A model generated the notes under the pieces. That model was not told where the DNA came from and did not search any database. It saw only the letters and a program-made list of their open reading frames with translations. Position numbers and translations under genes: made by a program. Source: Onchidella celtica (lineage: Eukaryota; Mollusca; Gastropoda; Systellommatophora; Onchidiidae). From it: DNA of 64,000 nucleotides. Below are positions 24,601 to 35,633 of the stretch, one piece after another (within the stretch, counting starts at the first letter, position 1; each line of letters begins with the position of its first letter). The stretch lies in the NCBI GenBank assembly GCA_963931925.1, contig OZ007572.1, forward strand, positions 26,276,691-26,340,690, given 5' to 3'.

Positions 24601-27154
24601 TTACACACTGAATCCACTTGATACTTTGGCACACAATTAGGGAGGCCCACAGAAGTAGTGTGTAATTCAGTTTAGCCAAAAAGTGGAGATAGAATCTTGT
24701 CATTCTTAGGGGACAAGTTGTGTAAACATGTATGCATCACACCAGAAATGTAGTAAAAAGATGCAAGAATATGCCATATAGCATGGTCTATTGATTATCA
24801 CATTGAGTAGCATGTGAATACAGCATCATTTTTTTTAGGCAAAGAAAGATTGTATTCGTTGATAATGTCTTCATGTAATTTAAAACTAAATTCATTTGTA
24901 ATAATGTTTCCCCTTTTGCTCATGCTCTTCCCATTCTGCATGGTCAGATTCTGATGGTGAGTCCTCTTTTCATTTGAACACATTCATGATACTTACTTTT
25001 TGTTCAAAAGCAACAGCGAAAAAGACAAAACAGTCTCAATGCTTGCCAGTTATAGAGAATATATATGTGCTTTGTCTCTGCATGTTTGCTTGCAATAAGG
25101 TGGGCAATTATTTGACTAAAGATGTGGTGTCTGTAATTAACATTAAATATCAAAGGACTTGCTGTGCATTGTGGTAAGCTAATCACAAGCTTTGAGCATG
25201 CAATGTAGAAATTCAGTGAGCATCTTTTATTCAATGTCCACCACTGTAGCAGATCTATGCAGATAATACTAGTGAATTCAGGATTATTATAATAGTGTAT
25301 AATTCAAATGGCATATGAAAAATGAGTTCAAGAATAGTTCACTGAATTTTGACAATACATGTATTTTAAAAACATTGCAGAATTCTTTAAGGTTACAGCA
25401 ATAGGAGGACTGATTAAAAGCTTGCATATTTGTTGCTGTTTTTTTTTCTTTTATAATTACATTTCTTTATCATTTGTTTTTAACATCCGGGGCTTTGCAA
25501 TGTACTTAACCTTTTCTCTTTTTCTGCCATTTTATTTTGAAATTTTATGCAGTGAATTGCACACAAAATGATCCTTGTATATATGAATCAGAAATAAAAA
25601 CCCACTTCTTATTTGCAGAAGAAAAGTGATGAGGTGAGCAGTTCAGGTCCTCAATGGTTTCCTATTTTTGACTGAAATTCAGGTGTTTTTTTTTACCTGC
25701 ATTAGAACACCCACGGCTCTCGATTGGCTTCTGAAGCAGATTTGCAGCAGTCTGCAAGTTCATAATTTTCTGCCCCTTTGTAAAACTGCCAACAATGGAC
25801 AGTACGGTGTAAACCTCCACTCATGTTAGAGAAGATTGAGGCCTGAAAGAAATACATGTACTTTGACAGCAATTTTGCATCATTAGTGGACAGTATGCAT
25901 CTATCTGTATACCACACTTGAGGCGGAGGTAGTCTATGTTAACACTGATGTGTTATGGCATTCATGTGTTCACCTGAATTGGCTTCTGCAGTTCTTTTTT
26001 TGTTAGCAAGAGATTTTGAGAAATCAAAAGGACTTAATAAGATCACACAAGAAAAAAAAATTTGCAGAAAGGTGTCACTTCAATTCAAGTCGTAGTATGG
26101 TGGCAAAGCATTTAAACTGTGGGCAGAAGTATTAAAAGTCTCGCATTTTTTGTTTCCTTCATGGTTAGATTTATGGCTTTTAATGCTTTTGCTGCCTGTC
26201 CATCAGACAGTATGGAGATTAAATTATGGACTTAGTGGTATGTAACAATTTGAATTAATTTTTTTTTTATAAACAGTGGTTGACATGCTGTTCAAATTGA
26301 TTTTTTTTTCTTCTGATTACATGTATCAGATTGATAAGTTCGCATTTATTTTTTTCTGATTTTCAGTTGTTGACATGCTGATCAAACTTATTCATAACCC
26401 TAAGACTATATTAGAAGCCTTTCACTTTGTTTTTTCAGAATTCACTGAAGTCATCACTGAACCCATGAATTCTATACTCGAAAGATTAACAGGTAAACGA
26501 AAGGCAAAAACTATTTGGCTATGATGTGCAGTCCTTGGTGCCTGATAGAAGCACTTAATATTCACAAAAGAGTAGTATTCACGCTTTTCATCTTTTATAT
26601 CTCAGTTGATAAATCAAAGATACGTTTAAAATATAGGTTGTTGTATTGCTGCATTCAATTTGAGGTGCACTTTTTTTTTCACAATACACTGTGCTGAAGA
26701 AAAAAGTTATGCCCGTGATTTTATTTCAAATACTTCTAACAGGTGAAGATGAGCAGATGCTGTGCTCTGTCTTAACAATATAGCAAAGTACTTGAATCAT
26801 ATGGGAAACTTATCAACTCATGTTTTAGATTTTCATCTCAGGGATTTTCTTAAGTGCACACATAAGTTACAGACGGAATACTTGATGGATGACTGAATTT
26901 TTTTCTGGATATCTTCTCCATTAACCTTCATAAACTTATCGAACAAATGTAGTGTGTCTGAAAGAAATGTGAGAAAGAGAAGTGAGAGATTGTGAACTGG
27001 TTATGGCGCATCTTCTTGACAAATGTTGTGGCTTATTTGAGTGTAGTGAAATTTTATTTTTTTGGTTTCAATCCACATAGAGTTTTCCAATAATGGTGAT
27101 GTGGTCGACTCACGTGTATTTGCATGGGCAATGACAAGAGCTGGAGTGTGCTGA
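12657..27154 (+). CDS. NUDT5: ADP-sugar pyrophosphatase (Nudix hydrolase, NUDT5-like), split gene
   Basis: NUDT5 enzymes hydrolyse ADP-ribose and other ADP-sugars to AMP and the sugar phosphate in cytosol and nucleus. Coding exons: 12,657-12,776; 18,608-18,675; 19,450-19,499; 19,805-19,915; 20,203-20,298; 21,126-21,181; 23,144-23,183; optional 24,948-24,956; 26,439-26,492; 27,081-27,154. All have AG acceptors and GT donors, and the phases join without a stop, giving 222 residues (225 with the microexon); human NUDT5 has 219. Family matches in order are ARGKWVSLNMITYQDPTGR, LVRQYRPALKTYTIEFPAG, the Nudix box GLIDDGE plus seven residues plus REFFEETGY (fits GX5EX7REUXEEXGU), SPATALDSGL, EFTEVI and VDSRVFAWAM. 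The C-terminus ends about 12-15 residues earlier than in human. The first exon is open back to its acceptor at 12,648, so coding could extend upstream. The start could instead be the ATG at 12,723, whose product is closer to the human N-terminus. Confidence 0.93.
12835..13205. mobile_element. MITE with TGGTCATTCCACAATT terminal inverted repeats
   Basis: The left end (12,836-12,860) and the inverted right end (13,170-13,205) share CATATC, two variable bases, then ATGGTCATTCCACAATT, giving a repeat of about 26 bp around 320 bp of non-coding DNA. It lies in NUDT5 intron 1. Target-site duplication and superfamily are not clear. Confidence 0.65.
13562..13945 (+). repeat. Dispersed repeat beginning CCCTCGTCCCACG after TTAT (family 2), copy 1
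   Basis: Matches 57,433-57,810 over its whole length and 56,769-56,990 over the first part: the shared phrases include CACGTTGAGTGAAC, GGATAGCCAGCGGCCAG and AAGTACTTGTGATGATATGC. All three copies begin with CCCT directly after TTAA or TTAT. No open frame is conserved. It may be a fragment of a second TTAA-targeting element. Confidence 0.7.
14667..15540 (-). pseudogene. Decayed DDE transposase in NUDT5 intron 1
   Basis: Minus-strand pieces in three frames line up as one protein: GYDVVYLDGSWINAHHT (first acid), SSKGQRLIIAHADRRQVGF and GAEMIFQS, DYHTEMNGKIFSEW, then CIKMDNAACQCH (second acid), RLRLPPYHSHLNPIEMVW (third acid), and NMAFKLTDVKQLTEEAM to a stop near 14,690. This layout is that of an IS630/Tc1-like DDE transposase family common in invertebrates. 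Frameshifts near 15,285, 14,885 and 14,800 disable it. The N-terminal DNA-binding part, expected above 15,540, is not recognisable. Insertion in the intron does not disturb NUDT5 coding. Confidence 0.8.
16305..17375 (-). mobile_element. Tigger/pogo-type element, internally deleted, with transposase C-terminus
   Basis: The ends CAGTGCACTCTCCCGATAAC and the inverted CAGTGCACTCTCCCGATTAC, flanked by TA on both sides (16,303-16,304 and 17,376-17,377), are diagnostic of a TA-inserting pogo/Tigger element of 1,071 bp. On the minus strand, 16,931-16,695 encodes ALQTLRRFALQHKD, LFDLLHQMEDKV and TGIMDFFPK, the typical C-terminal tail of Tigger transposases. The catalytic domain is missing, so this is a deletion derivative. 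It lies in NUDT5 intron 1. A near-identical left end recurs at 63,860-64,000. Confidence 0.85.
17895..18415. repeat. Foldback repeat (inverted arms of about 100 bp)
   Basis: The left arm (CATGCATGAACTTGGTGTAA through GTGCATGAAC near 18,010) resembles the inverted right arm from 18,330 to 18,413, with shared phrases TGTAGGC, CCTAGGTG/CGTAGGTG and CAGTGTGCATGAA. The arms are diverged. Probably an old foldback or MITE insertion in NUDT5 intron 1. Confidence 0.5.
21751..23027. mobile_element. Second pogo/Tigger-like element in a NUDT5 intron
   Basis: Left end TACAGTCGACTCCACTTAAA and right end, read inverted, TACAGTACAGACGACATTGC with CTTAAGATGATG inside, flanked by TA (21,749-21,750; 23,028-23,029). 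The inner repeats CTTAAAATGA and CTTAAGATGA match. No transposase frame is recognised within the 1,277 bp. It lies between the exons ending at 21,181 and starting at 23,144. Confidence 0.65.
23383..23747 (+). mobile_element. Dispersed inverted-repeat element with an internal perfect hairpin
   Basis: The ends CACAGACTAATAAATTAACC plus AGACTGGA and the inverted right end CACAGATTGATAAAATACCC plus AGACTGGA form a terminal inverted repeat of about 28 bp. A partial, inverted copy is at 57,185-57,373. Inside, 23,438-23,492 forms an 18-bp perfect stem. Lies in a NUDT5 intron. Superfamily unknown. Confidence 0.65.
24948..24956 (+). other. NUDT5: Possible 9-nt microexon of NUDT5
   Basis: The bases ATTCTGATG sit between a plausible acceptor (CATGGTCAG) and a canonical donor GTGAGT. 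Inserting them keeps the frame and adds DSD-type residues between QG and EFTEV, near the place where human NUDT5 has GDGEFVEV. Skipping them also keeps the frame. No alternative donor four bases later works, because it creates a stop in the next exon. Confidence 0.4.
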
Positions 27155-27227
27155 TTGTTGCTGCTGTTGTAAAGAACCTGACATCATTCATTCCTGGAAA
27201 TTTGTGGAGTGATGATAATCTTTTTGA

Positions 27228-27233
27228 AATAAA
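27228..27233 (+). terminator. Polyadenylation signal AATAAA of NUDT5
   Basis: A consensus AATAAA lies 74 bp after the NUDT5 stop codon (27,152-27,154), the first one downstream. It would give a short 3' untranslated region; further signals downstream cannot be excluded. Confidence 0.55.
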
Positions 27234-27598
27234 AGGGACAATGTTTTTTATCATTCTATAGCTAGTTAATCTCTCAAGAAGAGATTTTCTATCATAACAT
27301 GCCAGTTGAATGCTACTGAAATGTTCTCTATTGTTAACTCTTTGCCTGTTTCTTCTGATAATCTGAAAATATTACATCATTGTACATGTATTTTATATCT
27401 ATTTAACCTTTTCACTGTTCAGTGGACATAATGCACTGTATACATCCTAAATACAGTGGTAAGAGTTTGCTGTTCAGTATATTGTGGGGTAAAATGATAT
27501 AGCAGTGAAGGGGTCAATACCATTTGTTTAGCTTTTGTATGTCTTCTTCTCTTGTCTACTTCTTAGCCCCAGGAAATGAACTTCTATAACAGCATAAA

Positions 27599-27869
27599 GG
27601 GTGAAACAGACCAAAGCTGGTGGAGACACCAGACTGGTAGCTCACCACCAGTAAATTTTGCTTCACGCTAGCACAAAGGGCCAGACCAAAGCTAGTGTGG
27701 GTCCAGATCGCTAGCTCACCACCCATAAATTTTGCTTGGCACAATGGGCACTGCCTGCTGCATCCCGCCGGGCCATGGTGTGGGCAGTGCCTATTACGTC
27801 AATGTAAACCAAAATTTATAGGTAGTGAGCCACCGGTCTGGCGCCTACACCAGCTTTGTCTCTTTCACC
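27599..27869. mobile_element. Foldback MITE with about 65-bp inverted arms, TAA target site (Harbinger-like)
   Basis: The left arm starts AGGGTGAAACAGACCAAAGC and the inverted right arm starts GGGGTGAAAGAGACAAAGCT; both go on through GGTG, CACCAGAC/CGCCAGAC, GGTAGCTCAC and AAATTTTG. TAA flanks the element on both sides. A partial extra arm at 27,670-27,735 shows an internal duplication. The TAA site and GGG ends fit PIF/Harbinger-type MITEs, an inference. Confidence 0.7.
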
Positions 27870-28099
27870 CCTAAGTGTTGAAATGTTCTACACCTGCTCA
27901 TTTTCTGTGCACACGTGAATGAACTTTTTCACGTTGTAGTTGTCAAGTTCTTGACCTCGCATAGTGAAAATTCGTGCTACAGATAATAGCTGTTTAATTA
28001 ATGCGAGGGAATTTCTGCGATAATTTTTTTTTTTTGGTGTGCAAGAGAGACTTACAATAATAATTACTTGTACCAACTGACAAGACTTGAAATATCCAA

Positions 28100-28275
28100 C
28101 ATCCTACAAATGATGTCAAAGTTTGGATGAATAAGGTTATTGAATAATTTTCTAATTGTAGTCCATATTTTGCAGTATATGTTATATCTGACATCCTACA
28201 AATGATGTTAAAGTAAAGTTATTTAATAATTTTCTGTCCAATTGTAGTCCATATCTTGCAGTATGTATTATATTT
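28100..28275. repeat. Two tandem copies of a unit of about 90 bp
   Basis: Both halves contain ACATCCTACAAATGATGT, TTATTGAATAATTTTCT or TTATTTAATAATTTTCT, and TTGTAGTCCATAT followed by TTGCAGTAT. Non-coding. Confidence 0.8.
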
Positions 28276-29607
28276 ACAATAGACTTAAGCAGAAATGAAT
28301 CATTTTATCTGCTAATCACTGCCTCGATCACTTGAAAGCTCTACCTCATTCCCATCTAATATTAACATTCTGAATATGTAACATGCAATGTTCACATACG
28401 TTGTAACTTTGCATTCTCTATTATTTTAGAGATTTAACATGAACTGAACAAGTGTTGGATATGTCATTTATGTAAATGAAAGCAGTATTTTGGCCAATCA
28501 TTTGTAACACTATAACAAAGCCACATATCTGATTATACGTCAAAGAACTGTTGGCTTGAGATGCAGCTTTCTCAGGGTCGCAATTTTAGGCTCAGATTTA
28601 TTTACTTGCATGGAACGTTTATATTTCATTTTTTTAAATTTTTATTCCCGCTCCTTTTTGATGGCGCCACGAGGTTGATTAGTACTTTTGCTGTTATCTG
28701 ACAATCTATAGTAATTTAGTATTGTTAAAATAAATGGCCTTACCTTTCGGTATCAGGGTTATCTTTTGGTTATGGTAAATGGATTAGTTTTCCATAGCCT
28801 TGATGGCTCGTCTGAAACTGGGTAGACAGAGACTGGTAGATGGAGGGTGAGGAGGGAACGATAGATGTTAAATCCACGCATACACAAGACTGGTTGATGG
28901 TTAATATTAGTATCCTATGCTATGTCCCCGGGCCATACAGGCCACGGGGCAGAGCAACCCACAAGCCCGCACCAGAATGGTGCCATCACTATCAAATATT
29001 TTCTCGTCACCATCTTTTAATACTAGCCAAAGACACCAAGTACTGCAAGAGGGCCTTTACTACGGTGACTCTGTTACTGTTATACCTTACACCTATTCGG
29101 ATTGATTAACTGGGTTAGTTGCTTGTATGTGGTAGGAGAGGTGCTGGCCTTTAGCTTTCTTGTATTGATTTGTGTTTTTATTGTCCCTCCCGAGTTATAG
29201 ATGGTTCTCTGTCCAGGATCTCCCCCGACGGTCAGAGACCTCACTCGGGTCTGCCCAGGGAAAACCCCCCCAACTAGGTCTCCCGGGACACTCCTTGGAG
29301 CAAACGCTCTCCCCTCTCCAGGCCAGGCAACGACCCCAAAGGTAGTGGCCTGCCCCGGAGGTGGGAAAGGGGACAGCTGACCATATGGAAGGGGGCCCAT
29401 CCTGAGAACCCATCTTTTGTGTGTTACGCTTTTCCTGCGTGTTATCCCAGCTGTGTCCTACCTGTTTTAAAGTTAGTTGTCATTGTTATCTGTGATGTCG
29501 CATTATCTAACCTCTTGCAGTGTGGATATAATTCGCGATGGGCCAGGATCTAAATAGGTCCTTATCTGCAGTGATTAGTATCTGTGGAATAGAAGTTCTT
29601 CCTTTCA

Positions 29608-32600
29608 TTATTCCCATAGATTTCTCAGTGCTAATTCGCTATGCAATAATACCAAAATGTGACCATGCTTTCCGTATTTGTATTTTGATATTGTCAGTTT
29701 TGCCACCAGGATAACGTGGTTTAGAATTAAAAGATCAGCTGACTTCAGGCTGTCATAATAGGGGATGCCAAGAAGGCAAGTGGAGCTGGTTAGCTGGATC
29801 CGTTTACCTGTATTGCTGTTAATCAGATTCTCTACCTCTGCCCAGACTTGCTTAACCATCTCGCACTCATAGAAAAAATGTTCTATGAAATCGACTGCCT
29901 GACAACGTTTACATTGATGATTTGTTTCAGATATTTTCATTTTTTGAAGAAGGATATTTGTTGGATATATATTGTGTACAATTTTCCACTGAAGAGCTCT
30001 CAGTCTTGATTCTTTGGTCACCTTAAATGGTAGGTGCCAGTATTCGATTGTTATTTCAATTTGGAATTTGCGCTGCCAAAACTGACTAGCTATTGATGGC
30101 TCACTATCTTGCAGTAGAGATCGAAATTTTCTTTGGCCTAAATTTCCTATTTCCATGTCTCTAAAAACCAGCTTGTTTATGCCACAATTGGCAATTAGAG
30201 TGAGAGGGCTTAAAGCATTGAACAAAATATTGTATTCAAGTAGTGAACTCCGAAAATCCCCATACCTGTTTAAAAATTCATGGTAACTTAACAATCTCCC
30301 AGTTTCTCCTTCCAGCATGTCTTTAATAAGTACTATGCCCTTATCTATGCAGCCTGGCAGAAGCAAGGTTCTTCCCTTGAATTTTACCTTATCACTGTTG
30401 AACAGAGGATCATCTTTTTTTGGAAGCACCGGTTCTTTGGACTCCCCTTTCCGCATTAGCCATGTTAGCAGAACCTTCTTCCAAAAGCAGCTATTGATAC
30501 TATCCTGGCCTTGAAACGATTTAAGGTCAAGATTACTCCTAAAGGCCAGGAGCCCCCCTACATGTCTTAATGCGAACATGGGCAGTAATTTCCATTCCTT
30601 TTCCTTATCAGTACTGAGTTTTTCCACCCATTGCAATAGGTATGCCTCTTGCATCATACAGATATCTATCATTTTAAGTCCCCCCTTGTGGTACTGGTCG
30701 CACATAATCTTCCTCTTTACCTTTTCAAAGGCTCTAGTATTTGAGAAGCGACGCTTCCAGATAAACCTAAAGAATATTCGGTTGATTTTCTCAAGAATCT
30801 TTAAAGGCAGTGATATACTTTGTATTATATGCTGTATCTGGGATACTCCAAAGGTTTTAATAACTTGAATTTTACCAATAATTGATAGATCACGTCTTGA
30901 CCATGCCCCAACCATGTTCTCTATGTATTCTATTTTGCCTATCCAGTTTTCTTCCAGGTCTTGGGCGGGCTTTTGAGAACTGAAACAAATACCTAAAATC
31001 TTTAATTTTTCCACAAACGATATATCAAACTGAAGAGGTCCGAATACATTCTTTTTGCCCAAACACATTGCGTATGATTTGTTCTTGTTTAGTTCCAATC
31101 CTGAAAATAAAGAGAAGGATTTGATTTTAGAAAGAGCTTCTCGAAAATCTATTAAATTCCGCAGGAACAGCGTTGTGTCATCAGCGTACTGTCTGATGAT
31201 TGTTCTCGTCTGGGACTTAGGATACTTAATACCTTGTATGCTTTCATCCTGTCTTATATTGAGTGCTAGGAGCTCAGCAGTCAGAATAAAGATCAGAGGT
31301 GAGAGAGGGCATCCTTGCTTCACTCCCCGTTCCAGTTTAAATTCCCTAGAAATGTGTCCTCCATTCTTGACACTTATAATGGAACCTGTGGATATAATGT
31401 TCATCTATTTTATGAAATTTCCGCCAAAACCAAATATATTAAAGGCATTAAGCATACACTGCCTGGATAGAGAATCGAAGCCTTTACAGTAGTCTACAGA
31501 TAGCAGAATGCTGTTACTGTTTTTCTCCTTTTCATATTCTATGAGGTCATCCAGCTCTCAGAAGGGAGGATATGTGTCTGCCTCGGATAAACCCCGTCTG
31601 ATTGTGATGTATCAGGAGGGGCATGACTTGCTTCAGCCTTAATGACAATGCCTTGGCTATCAACTTGTAATCTGTATTTGTTATGGTGATGGGTCTCCAG
31701 TTTTCTAGGAAGTCACGTTTCAGTCCCTTTCCTTTGAACAGGAGAGAGATGATGCCTTTATACTGTGAAAAGGACAGCGTATTAGTTTCAAAGCTGTAAT
31801 TTATTGATATGAATAATAATTGACATATATCCTTCCAGAAGAACTTGTAGAACTCAACAGGCAGTCCATCTGATCCTGGACAGGAGCCGTTTTTTGTATG
31901 TTTAAGTGCCATTGCAATTTCAGACAGTGTTAGTGGAGAGTCACATATCTCTCTATCTCCGTCACTTAATGTTGGAACCTCTATGGTCTCAATGAATTTG
32001 TTTTGCTGATTGGTGATATCTTCAGATTTCTTCGTTTCTTTATAAAGATTTTCGTAGTAAGATGTTATTATTTCTAATATTTCATCTTGGTCAGTGATAA
32101 TTTGGCCTTCTGGAGAGCATATCTTGTGGATGGTGTTATTTATACCTCTGCTCTTTTCTAACTGCAAAAAATACTTACTTGACTTTTCACCGTCTTCTAT
32201 CCACTTTATTCTGGATCTGACTTGGGCCCCTCTGGCAGCTGCCATTATGTACACCTCTAATTCCTTTTTAACGGTGGAAATTTCTCTATGAAGACTAAGA
32301 TTAGTAGATTCTGAGATTAATTCTTGTTCTAATTCATTTAGTTTTGATAGAAGATTGTTATTTTTACGTGTGGATTTAGCGGCTTTTTCTTTGCCATAGG
32401 CCATACTTACTTCACGAACCCTAACTTTCGGCATCTCCCAGAGCAGGTGAGGGTTCAATTCTGGAAAATTCTCTACGGTTTCTGCAATGGCACTTTTAAT
32501 CAGAGAGACATAAACATTATTTCGTAATAAAGATACATTTAGTTTGTAATAGCCCTTGCCATATACAAATGACGAAGAAGACAGTGTCGCCTTTACAGCT

Positions 32601-33330
32601 CGATGGTCACTGAAGCCAACACTCTGAATTTCACACCTTGTAAACAGCGATGTTAATCCTTCCCCAGCAAATATATAATCTAACCTTCTGGCGGAAGAAG
32701 GGCTGCTTCTGCTCCAGGTGTGCTCCTTCTTCACGGGATGGTGTAATCGCCAAATGTCACTCAGGTTTAAGTCATTTATGCAACTTCTTAGATCTTCGAT
32801 ATTCTGGGCGCTATGCGCAAGGCCTGAAATGATGTCTAATTTATTGCTCCAAACTGTATTGAGGTCCCCCATGATTATGACATTATCCATTGCACCCCCG
32901 ATCTGTTCCTTTATAGTATTGTTCAAATCTCCCAGGAAAGGTCCCTTTTCTCATTTATACAGGGCGCGTATACATTAACGATATAGTACATTGAACTGTC
33001 TAAGATTATTTTGGAAATAAGAGCTCTGTCGGTAGAGTGTACAAATTCAATATTCGTTAAATCCAGGGATTTGGAGAATAACGTAAGCAGGCCTTTACTA
33101 TGGGTGGTCTTGCTGCTATAATGTACTAATCCACCCCATTCCTTTTTGATCATTTCTATGTCATCAACAGATAGATAAGTCTCCTGCATTGCTATGACAG
33201 AGTTTCTGTCTTGTTTAAGAAACCTAAATAAACTGTTACGTTTCTTTTTATTTCTTAGTCCACGAACGTTAAGGGTCATAATATGTAATTCAATGCTCGA
33301 ACTCGTACTGCTATTCCGTGCCGAAGCCAT
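29608..33330 (-). pseudogene. LINE ORF2: APE endonuclease and reverse transcriptase, broken
   Basis: The first part (33,330-32,923) has IMTLNVRGL, AMQETYLS and VNVYAP, the AP-endonuclease motifs. After a frameshift near 32,925 the endonuclease continues with VIIMGDLN, RRLDYIFAG and GFSDHRAV, then reverse transcriptase with NGSCPGSDGLPVEFYK, NWRPITITNTDYKL and QTGFIRGRHI. A second frameshift near 31,545 and an in-frame TAG at about 31,405 interrupt the palm domain just around the first catalytic acid (LLSVDYCKGFDS). The last piece (31,404-29,608) has GVKQGCPLSPLIF and the catalytic YADD (QYADDTTLF), and ends with a CCHC-like cysteine cluster CKRCQAVDFIEHFFYECE. Two frameshifts and one stop mean it is inactive. 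Confidence 0.93.
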
Positions 33331-33478
33331 TATTCTATCTCATAAATCCTTTTACCAGATCAGGGTCATAGTCTGTGTCTGTAGGATGATAAGAGAGATA
33401 GCTTAAGTAGCTTGATCAACCTGTACGTTATCATCGACTATGTCCAGCCTACTGTCCTCATTTGACTTTGTGGTACTA

Positions 33479-34420
33479 CTATGGACAGTTGAGTCGACTG
33501 GGTTGTCTTGTTTTGGCACGCCGACTAGGGTTGGTGTCACCGCCTGGAGAAGAGGCAGGGAGGGGGCGCTTCTGACTCGCTGATGGAGCACGATCCAAGA
33601 AGGCGGCCATTTTCACTCTCTCTGCACTGCTTGCTCTTACTTTAGGCCTCCCTCTCCCCGTGATACTCTTCTTAGATGTTGATTTAATAGGGTCGTCTGC
33701 TTTTTCCTGGCCGTCATCTTGCAGTGGAGCCGCCACTTGGCACAATTGTACCGATTCTTCACATTCGGTGTCTCCTTTTCTGTGGCCGGGCCGCTTGCAG
33801 ACCAGACACACTTCTTCATTCTGGCAGGCGGCGGCTACGTGTCCTACTTGCAGGCATTTTTTACATTTTACTTGTGACAGGTCATTCGGCCTTTCTTTGT
33901 AGTAAAAAGATGCTACAAAAGGACCCAACTGGAGCGTTTTGGGAATGGGACTTTTTGGCAGGTCAATAGTAATTATTCTTCTGCCACTTAGCCACTCTGT
34001 CATCTTACCTTGTGGGTCCCTGATTTTTTCCATGATCACATTCGATCTGAGGCACACCCCCAGCTTAATTAGATGTTTTTCCAAACTGTCGTTACTAAAT
34101 GACAGGGGTACCCCACTTATTATGAGTCGGGTAGAAGGAATTTCTTCCCCATTGGATCCTAGTTGGACAAACGGATTTTGGCTTCGAGGATTCAAACACT
34201 TACCTCTTATATTTAGCCCCTTGGATAATAGAGTTGCCCTGCTCTCAGTTGACCTTGGGTATATCCTCCACAATCCCCCAATCCGCTGTGCTCCAATGAT
34301 GGAGAGAGGCCCGCTACTTTTCTCAGCAACGAAACATACATGTATCTCGTATGGCGTGTAGGCTGAGTTTTTCTCCTCGGGCAGGTCTCTCGCCAATACG
34401 AAGACTGGGGGACAACTCAT
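33479..34420 (-). CDS. LINE ORF1: nucleic-acid-binding protein with zinc knuckles
   Basis: An unbroken frame of 313 residues from the ATG at 34,420; the open frame begins four codons earlier at a TTG, which I do not take as the start. Near residue 200 it has two retroviral-type knuckles: CKKCLQVGHVAAAC (CX2CX4HX4C) and CLVCKRPGHRKGDTEC (CX2CX4HX6C). The part before it (about 110-190) looks like an RNA-recognition-like fold (RLIISGVPLSFSNDSLEKHL), an inference. The basic C-terminal tail is rich in K, R, S and P. ORF1 proteins coat the LINE RNA. ORF2 starts 149 bp downstream. The frame being open while ORF2 is broken suggests that decay is recent. Confidence 0.85.
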   Translation of the reverse strand: MSCPPVFVLARDLPEEKNSAYTPYEIHVCFVAEKSSGPLSIIGAQRIGGLWRIYPRSTESRATLLSKGLNIRGKCLNPRSQNPFVQLGSNGEEIPSTRLIISGVPLSFSNDSLEKHLIKLGVCLRSNVIMEKIRDPQGKMTEWLSGRRIITIDLPKSPIPKTLQLGPFVASFYYKERPNDLSQVKCKKCLQVGHVAAACQNEEVCLVCKRPGHRKGDTECEESVQLCQVAAPLQDDGQEKADDPIKSTSKKSITGRGRPKVRASSAERVKMAAFLDRAPSASQKRPLPASSPGGDTNPSRRAKTRQPSRLNCP

Positions 34421-34870
34421 GTTAATGCTCAAACGATCAATTGCTCAGGATATTGAATGGAGGAGAGAAAAGAAACACATACACACCTACACCAAAAGAC
34501 AAACTCGGAGCAAAGCAACCGCTGAAACAGAAGGAGAAAAAAACAACAAACAGACACAGTGGATAGAGATAGCGCACTGACACGAGCCCACGATGATAAC
34601 AAGCTCACTAGAAAACAACACAGGAAGGCAAAATAGGAACGAAAGAAAAAGTAAAGGAAAAACAAAACAGAGCAAGAAACTAGAAATTCCACCCTAAAGG
34701 TGGCAGAATGGCACCTTTACTCACCCAGGATAGTACCACTGGAATCCTTACCTAGGGATGTACCTGTCCACCAAAAATGATCAGGGTAGAGCGTAGAAAA
34801 CTTGAGATATTACAATAAACAAAGAGCCTTCGCTAACACACAGCCTACCGCATGCAGGCCACACCGGAAG

Positions 34871-35621
34871 TCTTATACATGTATTTCAGTTTTAGGAATA
34901 GACGAATTGGTAAATTTACTTTTTATATTAATATATTATAGGGTCTTCCAACATCTCTCCTTTGATTTTTGAACGACTTCTATTCAAAATATTCTGAATT
35001 TGAAATTCAGCCTCAAAACTGTATTTGTATACAAGAATACCCAAACTGTCAAGAGAAGTTGAACTTGAAAGTTTCTGTCATAACATATTACATGTATAAT
35101 TAACCAAAGATAGTCAATTATACAAACAGTAAATGGCATCAGTAAGTATCATGCAACAGTGGTTGTAATTACCATCAGATCTGTGAGGCTGTTGAATGGT
35201 AAGGCATTAAGTTTTTATTTAGTTATTAATTTTTTACAATTTTTTGTAATATGTTGAAAATGCTTCAGGAAGCACTGCTCAGTTGTGCTGTGTTGAGTCA
35301 TGATAGTACTTTAACGTTTGTGCAGTTGTTGATCATTTGAGCATTTTACCATCTGTATACATAGTGCTGGAATTTACCACCATATGAACTTATGAAACTG
35401 TTTGAATTTAAATGTGTAATAGGATTAGGATAATAAAATTAGTCTGTGTTCCTTAAAATAAAATTAGTCTTGTGTTCCTCAACTTGACACCATGTTCCAG
35501 TATTTTGTGAACGTTAGTTTCTTAAGACTGTGTCAGTGGTCCCATCATGAAACTACGCAAGTGTATTCGCATTATAACTACAGTTGACAAAGGGTCTATT
35601 TTGCTAAATTTTCTATGTTCT
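34871..35621. other. No gene recognised; AT-rich spacer between two LINEs
   Basis: No open frame of interest and no repeat with a copy elsewhere in the window is seen. A short direct duplication of ATAAAATTAGTCT occurs at 35,433 and 35,458. Confidence 0.6.
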
Positions 35622-35633
35622 GTTGTTTGCACT

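Larger units (their letters stand above)
28640..34870 (-). mobile_element. L1/Tx1-like LINE, near full length but inactivated
   Basis: A two-ORF LINE on the minus strand: ORF1 (34,420-33,479) with CCHC knuckles, ORF2 (33,330-29,608) with endonuclease and reverse transcriptase. The non-coding 5' stretch runs upstream from 34,420 to about 34,870. Downstream of ORF2 there is about 950 bp without genes ending near 28,620-28,650 in a T-rich tract on +, which would be an A-rich tail on -. These outer limits are inferred. I found no convincing target-site duplication. Open frames on the + strand in 28,840-29,110 and on - at 29,080-29,413 overlap one another and have no known motif. Confidence 0.8.

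Noticed and set aside
25621-25635. AAGAAAAGTGATGAG between GCAG and GTGAGC as a further NUDT5 exon
   Set aside because: It adds an in-frame TGA in the needed phase and is not needed to join the flanking exons.
26750-26785. GTGAAGATGAGCAG after CTAACAG as an alternative last NUDT5 exon
   Set aside because: It reaches a stop after about a dozen residues and lacks the conserved VDSRVFAWAM motif, which the exon at 27,081 supplies.
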